Shown here: positions 19,116 through 28,944 of the stretch, one piece after another
Numbering within the stretch: position 1 is the stretch's first letter
Layout: each line of letters opens with the position of its first letter
NCBI GenBank assembly: GCA_947373185.1
Contig: CANBWP010000003.1
Location: 1-64,000, forward strand
Length of the DNA: 64,000 bases
Direction: 5' to 3'
DNA from: Comamonadaceae bacterium
Lineage (GTDB): Bacteria > Pseudomonadota > Gammaproteobacteria > Burkholderiales > Burkholderiaceae_C
The notes under the pieces: model-generated
Told to the model about the DNA's origin: nothing
Database searches by the model: none
The model's input: the letters and a program-made list of their open reading frames with translations, nothing else
Program-made: the position numbers and the translations under genes

Positions 19116-19994
19116 TCAAGCGCTCACGATCCAGCCTTCTAGCGGGTCAAAATCAGGCAGGCCGTAACGGTCAGCTTGACTGTTCGGTGCCGCTGAGTCT
19201 GTCTGCGCGGCTTTTTCTTCTTGCACGCAAGCCCATGCGGCTTGCACCATGCACAGCACGGCATCCAGCGCATCGCCCGAACCATCGGCCAGCAAACTGT
19301 CGTGCTGAGACGCGGTCAATTTCAAACGCAAAGCCAAACGGGTTTGGGCCATGTCTAAGGCATGCAAGATATCTTTGCGGGCCACCCATCGCTCTGCCGT
19401 TTGCTTTTGCTTGTCATCGCTCTTGTAGCTGCGGTGACCCACCATTTCTCGGGCCAAGAGGCCTGGGTACGCTTCCAAGGCCACACGGTGAGGACGCCCC
19501 GTTTGCAAGCCCGGCAGACTCCAAGCGGCCTGTCGCAACAAAGGCACGCCTGCATGCATCATCCAAGCCACTGGCGGATTGACCCACTTCATGGAAGGAC
19601 TTGAACCTGCCGGGATGTCGGTTGCGCGATGCGCAAACTTGGCACCCACAGGCCGGGCATCGCAAAAAGACTTGAAGTATTGGCGCAGTTCTTCGCGCGA
19701 ATGCGCTGCGAAGCGGTCCATGCATTCAGGCCAGGAAGTTGGCCAGTGCATGGCCTCCACCCAAGCCCGGGGCAAGCCAAAGGGCAAATCAAAACCACCG
19801 ACGCATTTCACGTCATCGGGGGCAGGGTGAAGCAAAAATTGTTGGAAAGCTGGCAGGGTCTCGAACTGAAGCATTTGCTTGAGTTGAACACTGCCTTGGT
19901 GCATGGCACCGAGCGCCACCACAATGGGTTTGCGCTTGCTGGGGCTGCTTGAAAAATCGCAGCCAATCACACACGTCTGAGAAATGTCAGGCAC
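19116..19994 (-). CDS. DUF429-family protein
   Basis: A 292-residue soluble protein. The start VIGCDFSSSPSKRKPIVVAL and later GGFDLPFGLPR and ALEAYPGLLAR fit DUF429, which has an RNase-H-like predicted fold and no established function. It overlaps the end of the BLUF gene by 8 bp, so it is likely translated with it. Family assignment is from memory of the motif pattern. Confidence 0.72.
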   Translation of the reverse strand: MPDISQTCVIGCDFSSSPSKRKPIVVALGAMHQGSVQLKQMLQFETLPAFQQFLLHPAPDDVKCVGGFDLPFGLPRAWVEAMHWPTSWPECMDRFAAHSREELRQYFKSFCDARPVGAKFAHRATDIPAGSSPSMKWVNPPVAWMMHAGVPLLRQAAWSLPGLQTGRPHRVALEAYPGLLAREMVGHRSYKSDDKQKQTAERWVARKDILHALDMAQTRLALRLKLTASQHDSLLADGSGDALDAVLCMVQAAWACVQEEKAAQTDSAAPNSQADRYGLPDFDPLEGWIVSA

Positions 19995-20409
19995 GCCCGA
20001 TGATGGAAGCTGTGGCCATGAGCTCTTCTAGCAAAGCCAAGGACACGACGCCGGACACACTGTACGGATCGAGTTCGGCACGCTCAGAGTATTTCAGCAA
20101 AATGTTGGTGTTGACGCGGGCCACATCGACTTGACCCATGGTCCAGCCACCAAACCTGCGCTCTGAAATTTCTTCGTAATGCAACAGCACCACTTCCTTG
20201 TGTCGTGCGTCTTTCTGAATGTGGCCATACAACTCGCTGACGGCTTCGCGCCCGCCTTCTATGGCCTGCAAAAAGATACCGCCGCCGTACACCAAGATAC
20301 CTGTGATGCCCGTGCTGGGATTGAATTGGCGGGACTGTGCCAAGATCGACTCAATGACGGAAGGCTGAGGATCAACCGCGCGGCTTGCGTAAAGTAAACG
20401 AACCAACAT
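19987..20409 (-). CDS. BLUF-domain blue-light sensor
   Basis: A flavin-binding photoreceptor of 140 residues that is essentially one BLUF domain plus a short C-terminal helical tail. The chromophore residues are all visible: Y7 (RLLYASRA), N30 (FNPSTGITG), Q48 (IFLQAIEG), W89 and M91 (FGGWTMGQ). DARHKEV is the usual loop before strand 4. No output domain is attached, so signalling must go through a protein partner. It starts 2 bp after folE and overlaps the DUF429 gene. Confidence 0.88.
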   Translation of the reverse strand: MLVRLLYASRAVDPQPSVIESILAQSRQFNPSTGITGILVYGGGIFLQAIEGGREAVSELYGHIQKDARHKEVVLLHYEEISERRFGGWTMGQVDVARVNTNILLKYSERAELDPYSVSGVVSLALLEELMATASIIGRA

Positions 20410-20411
20410 GC

Positions 20412-21125
20412 TCAGGCCTTTCTGGGAATCAATGCGAGGAACTCACGGCGCAAGTTGGCATCTTTTAAGAAAACACCGCGCATGACCGAGTTGATCATTT
20501 TGCTGTCCATGTCTTTGACACCGCGCCAGCCCATGCAAAAGTGGCTGGCTTCCATCACGATGGCCAAGCCATCGGGTTGTGTTTTACGCTGAATCAAGTC
20601 GGCCAACTGAACCACGGCCTCTTCTTGGATTTGGGGACGACCCATGATCCATTCCGCCAAACGCGCGTACTTGGACAAGCCGATCACATTGGTGTGTTCA
20701 TTGGGCATGACGCCGATCCAGATTTGACCGACCACCGGGCACAAATGGTGACTGCATGCACTGCGAACCGTGATGGGGCCAACGATCATGAGCTCGTTCA
20801 AATGCTCGGCATTGGGAAATTCTGTGACTTCGGGGCCTTCGACATAGCGGCCTTTGAAGACTTCCTTTAAATACATTTTGGCCACGCGGCGCGCGGTGTT
20901 TTGCGTGTTGTGATCGTTTTCAGTGTCAATCACCATGCTGTCCAACACGGTTTGCATTTTTTCTGTGACTTCGTCCAACAAGTGATCAAGCTCACCCGGT
21001 TGAATGAATTCAGCAATGTTGTCGTTTGCGTTGAATCGTTTGCGCGCTGCCAGAATTCGCTCGCGGATCTTCACGGACATCGGGGTGCCAATGTCCTCTG
21101 AGGGCAGGTTGACGGGAGCAGTCAT
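20412..21125 (-). CDS. folE: GTP cyclohydrolase I
   Basis: Converts GTP to 7,8-dihydroneopterin triphosphate, the first step of folate/pterin synthesis. The 237-residue protein has zinc ligands C124, H127 (SACSHHLCP) and C196 (SHFCMGWRG), plus NEHTNVIGLSKYARL. The ATG at 21125 lacks a clear Shine-Dalgarno. A second in-frame ATG at 21080 (MSVKIRERIL) has GAGG upstream, so the true start is slightly uncertain. It leads the folE-BLUF-DUF429 transcript. Confidence 0.95.
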   Translation of the reverse strand: MTAPVNLPSEDIGTPMSVKIRERILAARKRFNANDNIAEFIQPGELDHLLDEVTEKMQTVLDSMVIDTENDHNTQNTARRVAKMYLKEVFKGRYVEGPEVTEFPNAEHLNELMIVGPITVRSACSHHLCPVVGQIWIGVMPNEHTNVIGLSKYARLAEWIMGRPQIQEEAVVQLADLIQRKTQPDGLAIVMEASHFCMGWRGVKDMDSKMINSVMRGVFLKDANLRREFLALIPRKA

Positions 21126-21221
21126 AAAAGTCAGATGGAGGGAGGAGATGCGCCGATCCTACCAGCGATTGAAAAACTTCACAGCGTATGGGCATGAGGC
21201 AAGCTCAAGCCGCGGAGTTCT

Positions 21222-22451
21222 TCAATATCGATGTCCTGAGAGCCACAAGGCAAAACGCATCAAGCCAAAAGCCCCCCAGTCCATGACCCTCTGGAGTTTG
21301 GACCTGCCGCTCAAGGCGCCCGGCAATATCCGCTCGCTTTCAAACGCGATGGCCTGTATCAAGGCGTCAGCCAATTGCTTGGCAAAGATACCGTCCGCCA
21401 CCACCACGTTGGCCTCCCTGGCCAAAAGCAAACTGAACGGGTCCAAATTGGAAGAGCCGACGGTCGCCCACGGCCGCTCATGGTCGGCATCGATCACCGC
21501 GACTTTGGCATGCAGAAAACTTTGCGAATACTCGTAAATTTCGACACCGGCCTCCAGCATTTGTCGATACACCGGCCGAGCTGCGTGGTACTGCATGAAA
21601 TATTCATAGCGACCTTGCAACAAAAGGCGCACACGAACGCCTCGATGCGCCGCGTGAATCAGTGCATGACGCAGCTTTCGACCTGGTAAGAAATAGGCAT
21701 TGGCCATCACAATGTCGTGACGGGCCATGCCAATGGCCTTCAGATAAGCTTTCTCAATCTGGGTCCGGTGCAAAACGTTGTCGCGAAGCAGCAAGCCCGC
21801 TCGTGCCACCCAATGGGGCTTGTCTGCATGGCGCACATCGTGTAACCAAGGCAGGTGCAAGCCAGAAGCCTTGAAGGAGCTGTAAGCCTCTGGAAAATTT
21901 TGTTGCCGCACATGCCGCACAGCTTGCATCCGCCACCACAGCTGTGTGGTGGCCTCTTGAACTTGTTGGACCAACGCACCGGTGGCACACACTGCAAAAT
22001 CCAAGCGGGGCGCCTTCAATGCGCCATATTGTGGATCGTGCAAGTCGTCCAAAATATTGATGCCGCCACAAAAGGCCATATGACCATCGATCACACACAG
22101 TTTGCGATGCAAGCGGCGCCATCGACTGGGAATGAGCAAGCCCAAGGCTCCAAGCGGCGAATACACGCGCCAGACCACACCCGCCTTGTCAAAGCGAGTC
22201 CGCCACTCGGGACTCAGCCTGGGTGTGCCAATGCCATCGACCACCACCCAAACACGCAAGCCACGGCGGCCTGCACGTTCCAAAGCCGAGGCCACCAGGG
22301 CGCCATCGCCATGAAAATCAAAGATGTAGGTTTCTAGCTGAATGTGCGAACGCGCTGCGTCAATGGCCCAAATCAATTCTGGAAAAAACTCAGCCCCGCC
22401 TTTCAGAAGCTTAATCTGATGGCCGTCATGAAGGCGTGGGTGGGTTCTCAT
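21222..22451 (-). CDS. clsB: Cardiolipin synthase B-type phospholipase D family protein
   Basis: Forms cardiolipin from phospholipids at the inner membrane. The 409-residue protein has two HKD motifs: H115-x-K117-x4-D122 (HRKLCVIDG) and a second HAKVAVID in the C-terminal half, followed by GSSNLDPFS. It lacks the two N-terminal membrane helices of ClsA, as ClsB does. The ATG overlaps the stop of the upstream phosphodiesterase gene by 4 bp. This pairing equals E. coli ybhP-clsB. Confidence 0.9.
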   Translation of the reverse strand: MRTHPRLHDGHQIKLLKGGAEFFPELIWAIDAARSHIQLETYIFDFHGDGALVASALERAGRRGLRVWVVVDGIGTPRLSPEWRTRFDKAGVVWRVYSPLGALGLLIPSRWRRLHRKLCVIDGHMAFCGGINILDDLHDPQYGALKAPRLDFAVCATGALVQQVQEATTQLWWRMQAVRHVRQQNFPEAYSSFKASGLHLPWLHDVRHADKPHWVARAGLLLRDNVLHRTQIEKAYLKAIGMARHDIVMANAYFLPGRKLRHALIHAAHRGVRVRLLLQGRYEYFMQYHAARPVYRQMLEAGVEIYEYSQSFLHAKVAVIDADHERPWATVGSSNLDPFSLLLAREANVVVADGIFAKQLADALIQAIAFESERILPGALSGRSKLQRVMDWGAFGLMRFALWLSGHRY

Positions 22452-23197
22452 CGCTCAAATTGCGCCACCAAAGGCAGATGGTCAGACATGCGTTGCCAAA
22501 TCTTGCCGTGGGGCACCATTTGGCTGACAGGCTGGAGGCCTCTGGCGTACACGTGGTCCAACTGGGCAATGGGCAAACGTGAGGGGTAGGTGGGCTGATG
22601 CACGGCTGGCCACTCCAACAACCCTTGATCGCGCATCATGTGAGTGATTCGGGTACCCCAGTCATTGAAATCACCGGCCACCAACAAGGGTGCGGCATCA
22701 GGCACTTCCCGCGCAATGTACTGATGCAATTGAGCCACTTGCCGAACGCGGCTAGCAGGAATCAAGCCGAGATGAACCACGATGGCATGCACATTCAAAG
22801 CAGGGTCGCCGACTTTGATTTCCACATGCAAGAGGCCACGCTGTTCAAAGCGGTGGTCTGAGATGTCTTCGTGGCGATGCGACACCACGGGCCAGCGCGA
22901 GAGGAGCGCATTGCCATGCTCGCCATGGCGGGTGATGGCATTGGTTTTGTAAACGGCTTCATAGCCAGGCGGGGCTAAAAATTCGGCTTGCGGCAGATCG
23001 GGCCAATGCTTGAAATATTTTTCTTCGCGCCGATGCACCTTGCGAACCTCTTGCAAGCACACGATGTCGGCATCGAGTTGTTCAATGGCCAACCCTAAGT
23101 TGTGGATTTCCAAACGGCGCGCAGGACCGAGGCCTTGAACACCTTTGTGAATGTTGTAGGTCGCCACTTTCAAAAAGGCTGGCTTTTCAGTTTTCAT
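22448..23197 (-). CDS. Endonuclease/exonuclease/phosphatase-family protein (YbhP-like)
   Basis: A predicted Mg-dependent phosphodiesterase of the DNase-I-like fold. In 249 residues it shows VATYNIHKGVQG, DIVCLQEV, VAGDFNDWGTR, QLDHVYARG and SDHLPLVA, which are the metal and catalytic motifs in order. The natural substrate of YbhP-type proteins is unknown. Start is uncertain among ATGs at 23218, 23200 and 23197; I chose the last. Co-translated with clsB by a 4-bp overlap. Confidence 0.85.
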   Translation of the reverse strand: MKTEKPAFLKVATYNIHKGVQGLGPARRLEIHNLGLAIEQLDADIVCLQEVRKVHRREEKYFKHWPDLPQAEFLAPPGYEAVYKTNAITRHGEHGNALLSRWPVVSHRHEDISDHRFEQRGLLHVEIKVGDPALNVHAIVVHLGLIPASRVRQVAQLHQYIAREVPDAAPLLVAGDFNDWGTRITHMMRDQGLLEWPAVHQPTYPSRLPIAQLDHVYARGLQPVSQMVPHGKIWQRMSDHLPLVAQFER

Positions 23198-23320
23198 CAT
23201 GCAGGTCTTTTCAAGCATTCTGCATGATTTGAGGGGCTATTTAACCCAGCATTTGCAATAAGAACTTCCGTCGATCCGCGTCAGCACCAGCTTTGGTCTT
23301 TAAACCCCTATGATCACCCT

Positions 23321-24526
23321 ATGCACAGTTCTGATTCCAACACCCCCAAGCACTCGTCTTCGACCGCCTCCTTGACCCATTTCAGCTGGCAGGAAAATGG
23401 TCACACTTGCGAGGACGAATGGCGCAGCGAGCGCGGCGCACCAGCACCCAAGCACGTGGTTTTGGCAGACGACACCTTGAGCGCAGACAGCGCTTACCGC
23501 TTGGCCTGCGCAGGCACGGGGATGTTGTGGCGAGGTGATTTTCAAAATGCGCGCTTGCTGCTGCAAGCACTCGCGCGCAGGTGCGATGCACCCAAGAAAG
23601 TTCGTCGCACGTCGACATCGAATCCCAAGGTGACACACTCACCCCAAGAAAATTTTCATTTGCACCGCCAAGCGCAGTCGCAACGGGCTCGCACCTTGAG
23701 CATGATCTTGATTCAAATCAATCCAGACCGACAGATCAGCCTGCGTCGTGCGCCCGATTGGCGCGAAGCCATGAAGGAAGCTTGGGGCCCTGCAGGCACC
23801 ACAGGCTGCGTCACCTCTTTGCGTGAATTGCTCGGCCTGGTCGGTGCCCATGAATGGCATCAAAAGGGCATGGAAATTTCGGCCTTGGGCAGCGCACCCC
23901 ACAACCGCATTCACCCCAGCTATGGCGTTTTCTCACCCGTGCGCGGCGAGTACATTCAAATGGTGGCCGACGCGCCTTTGCCCAGCACCGAATTGGCATT
24001 TGACATTGGCACGGGCACAGGCGTGCTGTCTGCCGTTTTGGCCAAGCGAGGCGTCAAACGCGTGGTGGGTACCGACCTTGATCCGCGTGCCTTGTCTTGT
24101 GCCAAAGACAACATCCAGCGCTTGGGCCTGAAAGACAAAGTTGAATTGATGCAAGCCGACCTCTTTCCAGAAGGCAAAGCACCCCTGATCGTCTGCAACC
24201 CACCTTGGTTGCCCGCACGTGCCAGCGCCCCCATTGAACGGGCCATCTACGATGAAAACAGCGCCATGCTGAAGGGTTTCTTGGCAGGACTGGCCGCGCA
24301 CCTTGCACCCAAGGGCGAAGGCTGGTTGATCTTGTCAGACTTGGCGGAGCATTTGGGTTTGCGAACTCGCGCAGAACTCGAAGCGTGGATTGCAGAGGGC
24401 GGCTTGAAGGTGATTGGCAAACTCGACACCAAAGCCGAGCACAAGAAGGTTCAAGATGAAAGTGATCCTTTGCATGCCGCTCGCGCTGCAGAGCTCACTT
24501 CTTTGTGGCGCCTGGCTGCCAAGTAA
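23321..24526 (+). CDS. Class I SAM-dependent methyltransferase (HemK/N6-adenine type motif)
   Basis: A 401-residue protein. The C-terminal half is a Rossmann methyltransferase with SAM motif DIGTGTGVLSAVLAKRG (about 226-242) and NPPW (in IVCNPPWLPARA), typical of enzymes methylating amide or amino nitrogen. The N-terminal 200 residues form an extension with a conserved-looking HPSYGVFSPVRGEY at its end. It lies alone between the divergent ybhP-like gene and a strong terminator. The substrate (rRNA, protein or DNA) cannot be told. Confidence 0.82.
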   Translation: MHSSDSNTPKHSSSTASLTHFSWQENGHTCEDEWRSERGAPAPKHVVLADDTLSADSAYRLACAGTGMLWRGDFQNARLLLQALARRCDAPKKVRRTSTSNPKVTHSPQENFHLHRQAQSQRARTLSMILIQINPDRQISLRRAPDWREAMKEAWGPAGTTGCVTSLRELLGLVGAHEWHQKGMEISALGSAPHNRIHPSYGVFSPVRGEYIQMVADAPLPSTELAFDIGTGTGVLSAVLAKRGVKRVVGTDLDPRALSCAKDNIQRLGLKDKVELMQADLFPEGKAPLIVCNPPWLPARASAPIERAIYDENSAMLKGFLAGLAAHLAPKGEGWLILSDLAEHLGLRTRAELEAWIAEGGLKVIGKLDTKAEHKKVQDESDPLHAARAAELTSLWRLAAK

Positions 24527-24568
24527 TCTGCCCACATTCAAGCAGAACGAGGGCAACATGCCCTCATG

Positions 24569-24597
24569 AAAAAAGGCCGCTGACAGCGGCCTTTTTG
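24569..24597. terminator. Bidirectional terminator between methyltransferase gene and aspS
   Basis: GGCCGCT/AGCGGCC (24575-24581/24585-24591) is flanked by an A tract and a T tract, so it can stop both convergent transcripts. A second perfect 7-bp hairpin GAGGGCA/TGCCCTC (24549-24565) precedes it. Confidence 0.85.
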
Positions 24598-24599
24598 TT

Positions 24600-26399
24600 T
24601 TAAGCCTTGACGGCTTCGGGGTTGCGCACCCGAATGTGCAACTCGCGCAATTGCTTCTCGTCCACGGGGCTGGGGGCTTGTGTGAGCAAGCACTGAGCAC
24701 GTTGTGTTTTGGGGAAGGCAATCACGTCGCGGATGGACTCGGCGCCCGTCATCAAGGTGATGATGCGGTCCAAACCGAAGGCCAAGCCGCCGTGAGGTGG
24801 CGCGCCGTATTGCAAAGCGTCGAGCAAGAAACCAAACTTGAGTTGGGCTTCTTCAGGCGTGATCTTCAAAGCGTCAAACACTTTTTGCTGCACGTCGGCG
24901 CGGTGAATACGCACAGAACCACCGCCAATTTCCCAGCCGTTCAAAACCATGTCATAGCCTTTGGCAATGCACTTCTCGGGGGCGGTGACCATCCAGTCTT
25001 CGTGACCGTCCTTGGGTGCCGTGAACGGGTGGTGCACGGCAGTGTAACGCTGTGACTCTTCGTCGTATTCGAACATGGGGAAATCAACCACCCACATTGG
25101 CGCCCAACGGTTTTCGAACAAGCCCGATTTTTTGGCAAATTCGCTGTGGCCAATTTTGAGGCGCAAAGCACCGATTGAATCGTTGACCACTTTGGCTTTG
25201 TCGGCGCCAAAGAACAAGATGTCGCCGTCTTGTGCGTTGGTGCGTTTCAGAATTTCGGCAATGGCGGCATCGTGCAAGTTCTTCACGATAGGGCTTTGCA
25301 AACCGTCGCGGCCTTTGGCCACTTCGTTGACCTTGATCCAGGCCAAACCTTTGGCGCCATAAATTTTGACGAATTCGGTGTAGCCGTCGATCTCGCCGCG
25401 GCTGATGTCAGAACCACCGGGCACGCGCAAAGCGACCACGCGGCCACCGGGGGTGGTGGCAGGTGTGCTGAACACTTTGAAGTCCACATCACCCATGATG
25501 TCGGTCAATTCTGTGAACTCCAACTTGACGCGCAAGTCGGGCTTGTCTGAGCCGAAGCGGTGCATGGCTTCTGAGTAAGCCATGACAGGGAACTCGCCCA
25601 AATCGATGTTCAAAACTTTTTGGAACACACTGCTGATCATGCCCTGGAACATGTCGCGGATTTCTTGTTCGCCCAAGAAGGACGTTTCAATATCAATCTG
25701 CGTGAATTCGGGCTGACGGTCGGCGCGCAAGTCTTCATCGCGGAAGCACTTGGTGATTTGGTAGTAACGGTCGTAGCCGGCCACCATCAGCAATTGCTTG
25801 AACAACTGGGGCGACTGGGGCAGCGCAAAGAACTGACCATCGTGCACACGGCTGGGCACCAAGTAATCGCGTGCGCCTTCGGGCGTGCTCTTGGTCAGCA
25901 TGGGGGTTTCGATGTCAATGAAGCCGTTCTCGTCCAAGAACTTGCGAACTTCCATGGCCACTTTGTAGCGCAGCATCAGGTTGTTTTGCATGTAAGGACG
26001 GCGCAGGTCCAGCACGCGGTGTGTGAGGCGTGTGGTTTCAGACAGGTTGTCGTCGTCGAGCAAGAAAGGGGGCGTGACGGATGGGTTGAGCACCGTCAGT
26101 TCGTGGCACAAGATTTCAATCTTGCCGCTTTTCAGGTTGTCGTTGGTGGTGCCTTCAGGACGGGCACGGACCAGACCTTTGATCTGAATGCAAAACTCGT
26201 TGCGCAAGCCTTCCGCCGTTTTGAACATCTCTGCGCGATCGGGGTCGCACACCACCTGCACATAACCTTCACGGTCACGCACATCGACGAAGATCACGCC
26301 ACCGTGGTCACGGCGGCGATTGACCCAGCCGCACAAAGTGACGGTTTGGCCCATCAGGGCTTCGGTGACAAGACCGCAGTAATGTGAACGCATAGACAT
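24600..26399 (-). CDS. aspS: Aspartyl-tRNA synthetase
   Basis: A class II synthetase charging tRNA-Asp. The 599-residue bacterial-type protein has an N-terminal OB fold ([20 protein letters not shown]), motif 2 [20 protein letters not shown], the GAD insert, and motif 3 [15 protein letters not shown]. It is the last gene of a long minus-strand run. Whether it is discriminating or also charges tRNA-Asn depends on other genes outside the window. Confidence 0.96.
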   Translation of the reverse strand: MSMRSHYCGLVTEALMGQTVTLCGWVNRRRDHGGVIFVDVRDREGYVQVVCDPDRAEMFKTAEGLRNEFCIQIKGLVRARPEGTTNDNLKSGKIEILCHELTVLNPSVTPPFLLDDDNLSETTRLTHRVLDLRRPYMQNNLMLRYKVAMEVRKFLDENGFIDIETPMLTKSTPEGARDYLVPSRVHDGQFFALPQSPQLFKQLLMVAGYDRYYQITKCFRDEDLRADRQPEFTQIDIETSFLGEQEIRDMFQGMISSVFQKVLNIDLGEFPVMAYSEAMHRFGSDKPDLRVKLEFTELTDIMGDVDFKVFSTPATTPGGRVVALRVPGGSDISRGEIDGYTEFVKIYGAKGLAWIKVNEVAKGRDGLQSPIVKNLHDAAIAEILKRTNAQDGDILFFGADKAKVVNDSIGALRLKIGHSEFAKKSGLFENRWAPMWVVDFPMFEYDEESQRYTAVHHPFTAPKDGHEDWMVTAPEKCIAKGYDMVLNGWEIGGGSVRIHRADVQQKVFDALKITPEEAQLKFGFLLDALQYGAPPHGGLAFGLDRIITLMTGAESIRDVIAFPKTQRAQCLLTQAPSPVDEKQLRELHIRVRNPEAVKA

Positions 26400-26447
26400 G
26401 AGAAAAGTTCTTTCAATTGAAAAAATAGAGGCTGGCTTTGAGCCAAT

Positions 26448-27113
26448 TCAAACAGATGCAGAAGGTTCGGCTTTGACGGGCAAGGCATCGGGGCCGCCTG
26501 GCACCACCACCCCCATCGAGATGATGTACTTGAGCGCGTCGTCCACACTCATGTCCAGCTCCAGCACATTGGCTTTGGGCATGATCAAAAAGAAACCAGA
26601 GGTGGGATTGGGCGTTGTCGGCACGTACACGCTGACGCATTCTTCAGGCAAATGACGCGCCACTTGGCCGCCTGGTGCGCCTGTTAAAAATGCAATGGTC
26701 CAAGAACCCTGATGGGGGTATTGCACCAAGAGGGCTTTGGAAAAAGCGTTGCCACTGCCAGAAAACAAAGTGTCTGCCACTTGTTTGACGCTGGAGTAAA
26801 TGCTGTTGACCACGGGAATGCGCGTGATGACCTTGGACCACTGACGGAGCCACCATTGACCAAAAATGTTGGTGACGAACACGCCCGTGACATAAATGAC
26901 CAAGGCGACCAAGATCACGCCAAGCCCTGGCATATGGCGAAGGGAATCGGCGAGGTTGTGCATGCCTGGAATGACGGCATCCAAGGCCCCTAATACCGCC
27001 AAGAAAATGCCATCCATGGTGCCGACCAACCAGGTCAGCAACCATACCGTGACGCCCATCGGCAACCAAACCAGCATGCCAGTGAGCAAGTAATGACGGA
27101 TTTTCAAGTTCAT
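26448..27113 (-). CDS. DUF502 membrane protein
   Basis: A 221-residue inner-membrane protein with two N-terminal hydrophobic segments (about 8-35 and 65-90) and a soluble C-terminal part. YVPTTPNPTSGFFLI is the DUF502 hallmark. Its position between fmdB and aspS is common in Burkholderiales. No function is established. Confidence 0.82.
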   Translation of the reverse strand: MNLKIRHYLLTGMLVWLPMGVTVWLLTWLVGTMDGIFLAVLGALDAVIPGMHNLADSLRHMPGLGVILVALVIYVTGVFVTNIFGQWWLRQWSKVITRIPVVNSIYSSVKQVADTLFSGSGNAFSKALLVQYPHQGSWTIAFLTGAPGGQVARHLPEECVSVYVPTTPNPTSGFFLIMPKANVLELDMSVDDALKYIISMGVVVPGGPDALPVKAEPSASV

Positions 27114-27123
27114 TCAGAAGGTC

Positions 27124-27447
27124 TCAGTGGCAGGCGCATGAAGCGCCGCAAGCTGCAGGCGCAGCAGAGGCACTGGTGTCGGCAGCAGGCGCCGAAGCAC
27201 CTGCATCGGTAGACGCAGCAGCGGCAGTACCACCCGCCACAGCAGGGGCCGATGTCCCTGAAGAGCCACCCTTGAAGTCAGTGGCATACCAACCAGAACC
27301 CTTGAGCTGGAAACCAGCGGCGGTCAGTTGTTTGTTGAAGGTGGGCGCACCACAGGAAGGGCATTGTGTCAGAGGGTCGTCTGACATTTTTTGCAATACG
27401 TCCTTGGCATGGCCACAGGAATCACACTTATAGGCGTAGATGGGCAT
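27124..27447 (-). CDS. FmdB-family zinc-ribbon protein
   Basis: A 107-residue protein with a zinc ribbon CDSCGH...CPSCGAP (about 9-35). GWYATDFKGG follows at about 58-67. An Ala-rich low-complexity tail ends in CGASCACH, a second cysteine cluster at the extreme C-terminus. FmdB proteins are named for regulation of formamidase, but most have no proven role. It sits between DUF502 and the symporter gene. Confidence 0.85.
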   Translation of the reverse strand: MPIYAYKCDSCGHAKDVLQKMSDDPLTQCPSCGAPTFNKQLTAAGFQLKGSGWYATDFKGGSSGTSAPAVAGGTAAAASTDAGASAPAADTSASAAPAACGASCACH

Positions 27448-27484
27448 GTTGAAGGTTCTCGAGTGGAAATCACAGAACCCTCAA

Positions 27485-28933
27485 TTATAGGCGGCTGGCT
27501 TGCAGCGCATGGTGCGCGCCATGTTTGTTTCTGAGGGCTTGTGGTCCCAATGAGCCCAGCACCATGCCCGTCAAACTGGCCAAAACACCTGCCAACTGGG
27601 CGGGAAACTCCTCGCCAGCAGGGGTCATGAGGAAGAAAAGCCAGGTCAACAGACCCAAAACAATGGCAAACACGGCGCCTTGGGTGCTGGCTTTTTCCCA
27701 ATACAGCCCAAAAAGCAAGGGAATGAAAGCCCCCACCAAGGTCACTTGATAGGCGCCAGACACCATGTCATAGATAGAGCTGCCCTGCATCAAAATGGCA
27801 TACGACAGCACCATGGCGCTGAACACCAAGACGGTGACGCGCATGGCCAACAGGGCTTGTTTGTCGCCTTGATGCGGGAAAAATTGTCGCCAAATGTTTT
27901 CAGTGAACGTGACACTGGGCGCGAGCAAGGTGGCCGACGCACAGGACTTGATGGCAGACAGCAAGGCGCCAAAGAACAGCACTTGCATCGCAAAGGGCAT
28001 CTGCTCCATGACCAAGGTGGGCAAAACCTTCTGCGGGTCTTCTTGCATCAACTGAGCGGCCTTCTCGGGCATGATGATCAGGGCGCTGACCACCAAAAAC
28101 ATGGGCACGAAGGCAAACAAGATGTAACAAATGCCGCCGATGAGCGGGCCTTTGGTGGCCGCACTCAAACTGTTGGCAGACATGACGCGCTGAAACACAT
28201 CTTGCTGCGGAATCGAGCCAAACATCATGGTGATGGCCGCGGCCACAAAAAACAAAATTTCTTTGAGGCTAGGCTCGGGCAAGAACTTGAACATGTCTTG
28301 ACTGACAGCCAAGGCCAGCACTTTGTCAGCGCCGCCCGCTTGATGGCCCGCAAAGACGGCCAAGGTCGCCAAGCCCACCACCAAAATGATCATCTGCATG
28401 AAATCGGTAATGGCCACAGACCACATGCCGCCAAACAGGGTGTAGGCCAAGACCGACACCACGCCCAGGGTCATGCCCAAAGACATGCTGATGCTGCCGC
28501 CAGACAGCAAATTGAACACCAAGCCCAACGCCGTGATTTGGGCAGAGACCCAGCCCAAATAACTCACCATGATGATGACGGAGCAAATGACCTCGACAAA
28601 GCGGCCATAGCGCTCTCGGTAGTAGTCACTGATGGTGAGCAAATTCATGCGGTACAACTTGCCTGCAAAAAACAATCCCACCAAAATCAGACAGCTGCCG
28701 GCGCCAAACGGGTCCTCAACCACGCCATTCAAGCCGCTGTGAACAAATTTGGCAGGAATGCCCAACACCGTTTCGGAGCCAAACCAGGTGGCAAAGGTGG
28801 TGGTCACAATCATGGCCAGCGGCAAATGACGGCCCGCAATGGCGAAGTCGGCCGAGCTTTTGACACGTTTGGCCGCCACCAAACCAATGGCGATGGTGAC
28901 AAGCAAATAGGCAATGACCAAAGTCAACAACAC
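27485..28933 (-). CDS. Sodium:solute symporter (SSS) family transporter
   Basis: A 482-residue integral membrane protein with 12-13 hydrophobic segments. ATWFGSETVLGIPAKFV (about 48-64), LGWVSAQITALGLVFNLL and SIPQQDVFQRVMSA are SSS-family landmarks, the last being near the usual sodium and substrate site. Substrate unknown (solutes of this family include proline, pantothenate, acetate and sugars). It is inserted between ubiB and fmdB. Confidence 0.87.
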   Translation of the reverse strand: MLLTLVIAYLLVTIAIGLVAAKRVKSSADFAIAGRHLPLAMIVTTTFATWFGSETVLGIPAKFVHSGLNGVVEDPFGAGSCLILVGLFFAGKLYRMNLLTISDYYRERYGRFVEVICSVIIMVSYLGWVSAQITALGLVFNLLSGGSISMSLGMTLGVVSVLAYTLFGGMWSVAITDFMQMIILVVGLATLAVFAGHQAGGADKVLALAVSQDMFKFLPEPSLKEILFFVAAAITMMFGSIPQQDVFQRVMSANSLSAATKGPLIGGICYILFAFVPMFLVVSALIIMPEKAAQLMQEDPQKVLPTLVMEQMPFAMQVLFFGALLSAIKSCASATLLAPSVTFTENIWRQFFPHQGDKQALLAMRVTVLVFSAMVLSYAILMQGSSIYDMVSGAYQVTLVGAFIPLLFGLYWEKASTQGAVFAIVLGLLTWLFFLMTPAGEEFPAQLAGVLASLTGMVLGSLGPQALRNKHGAHHALQASRL

Positions 28934-28944
28934 AAGAACGCTCC

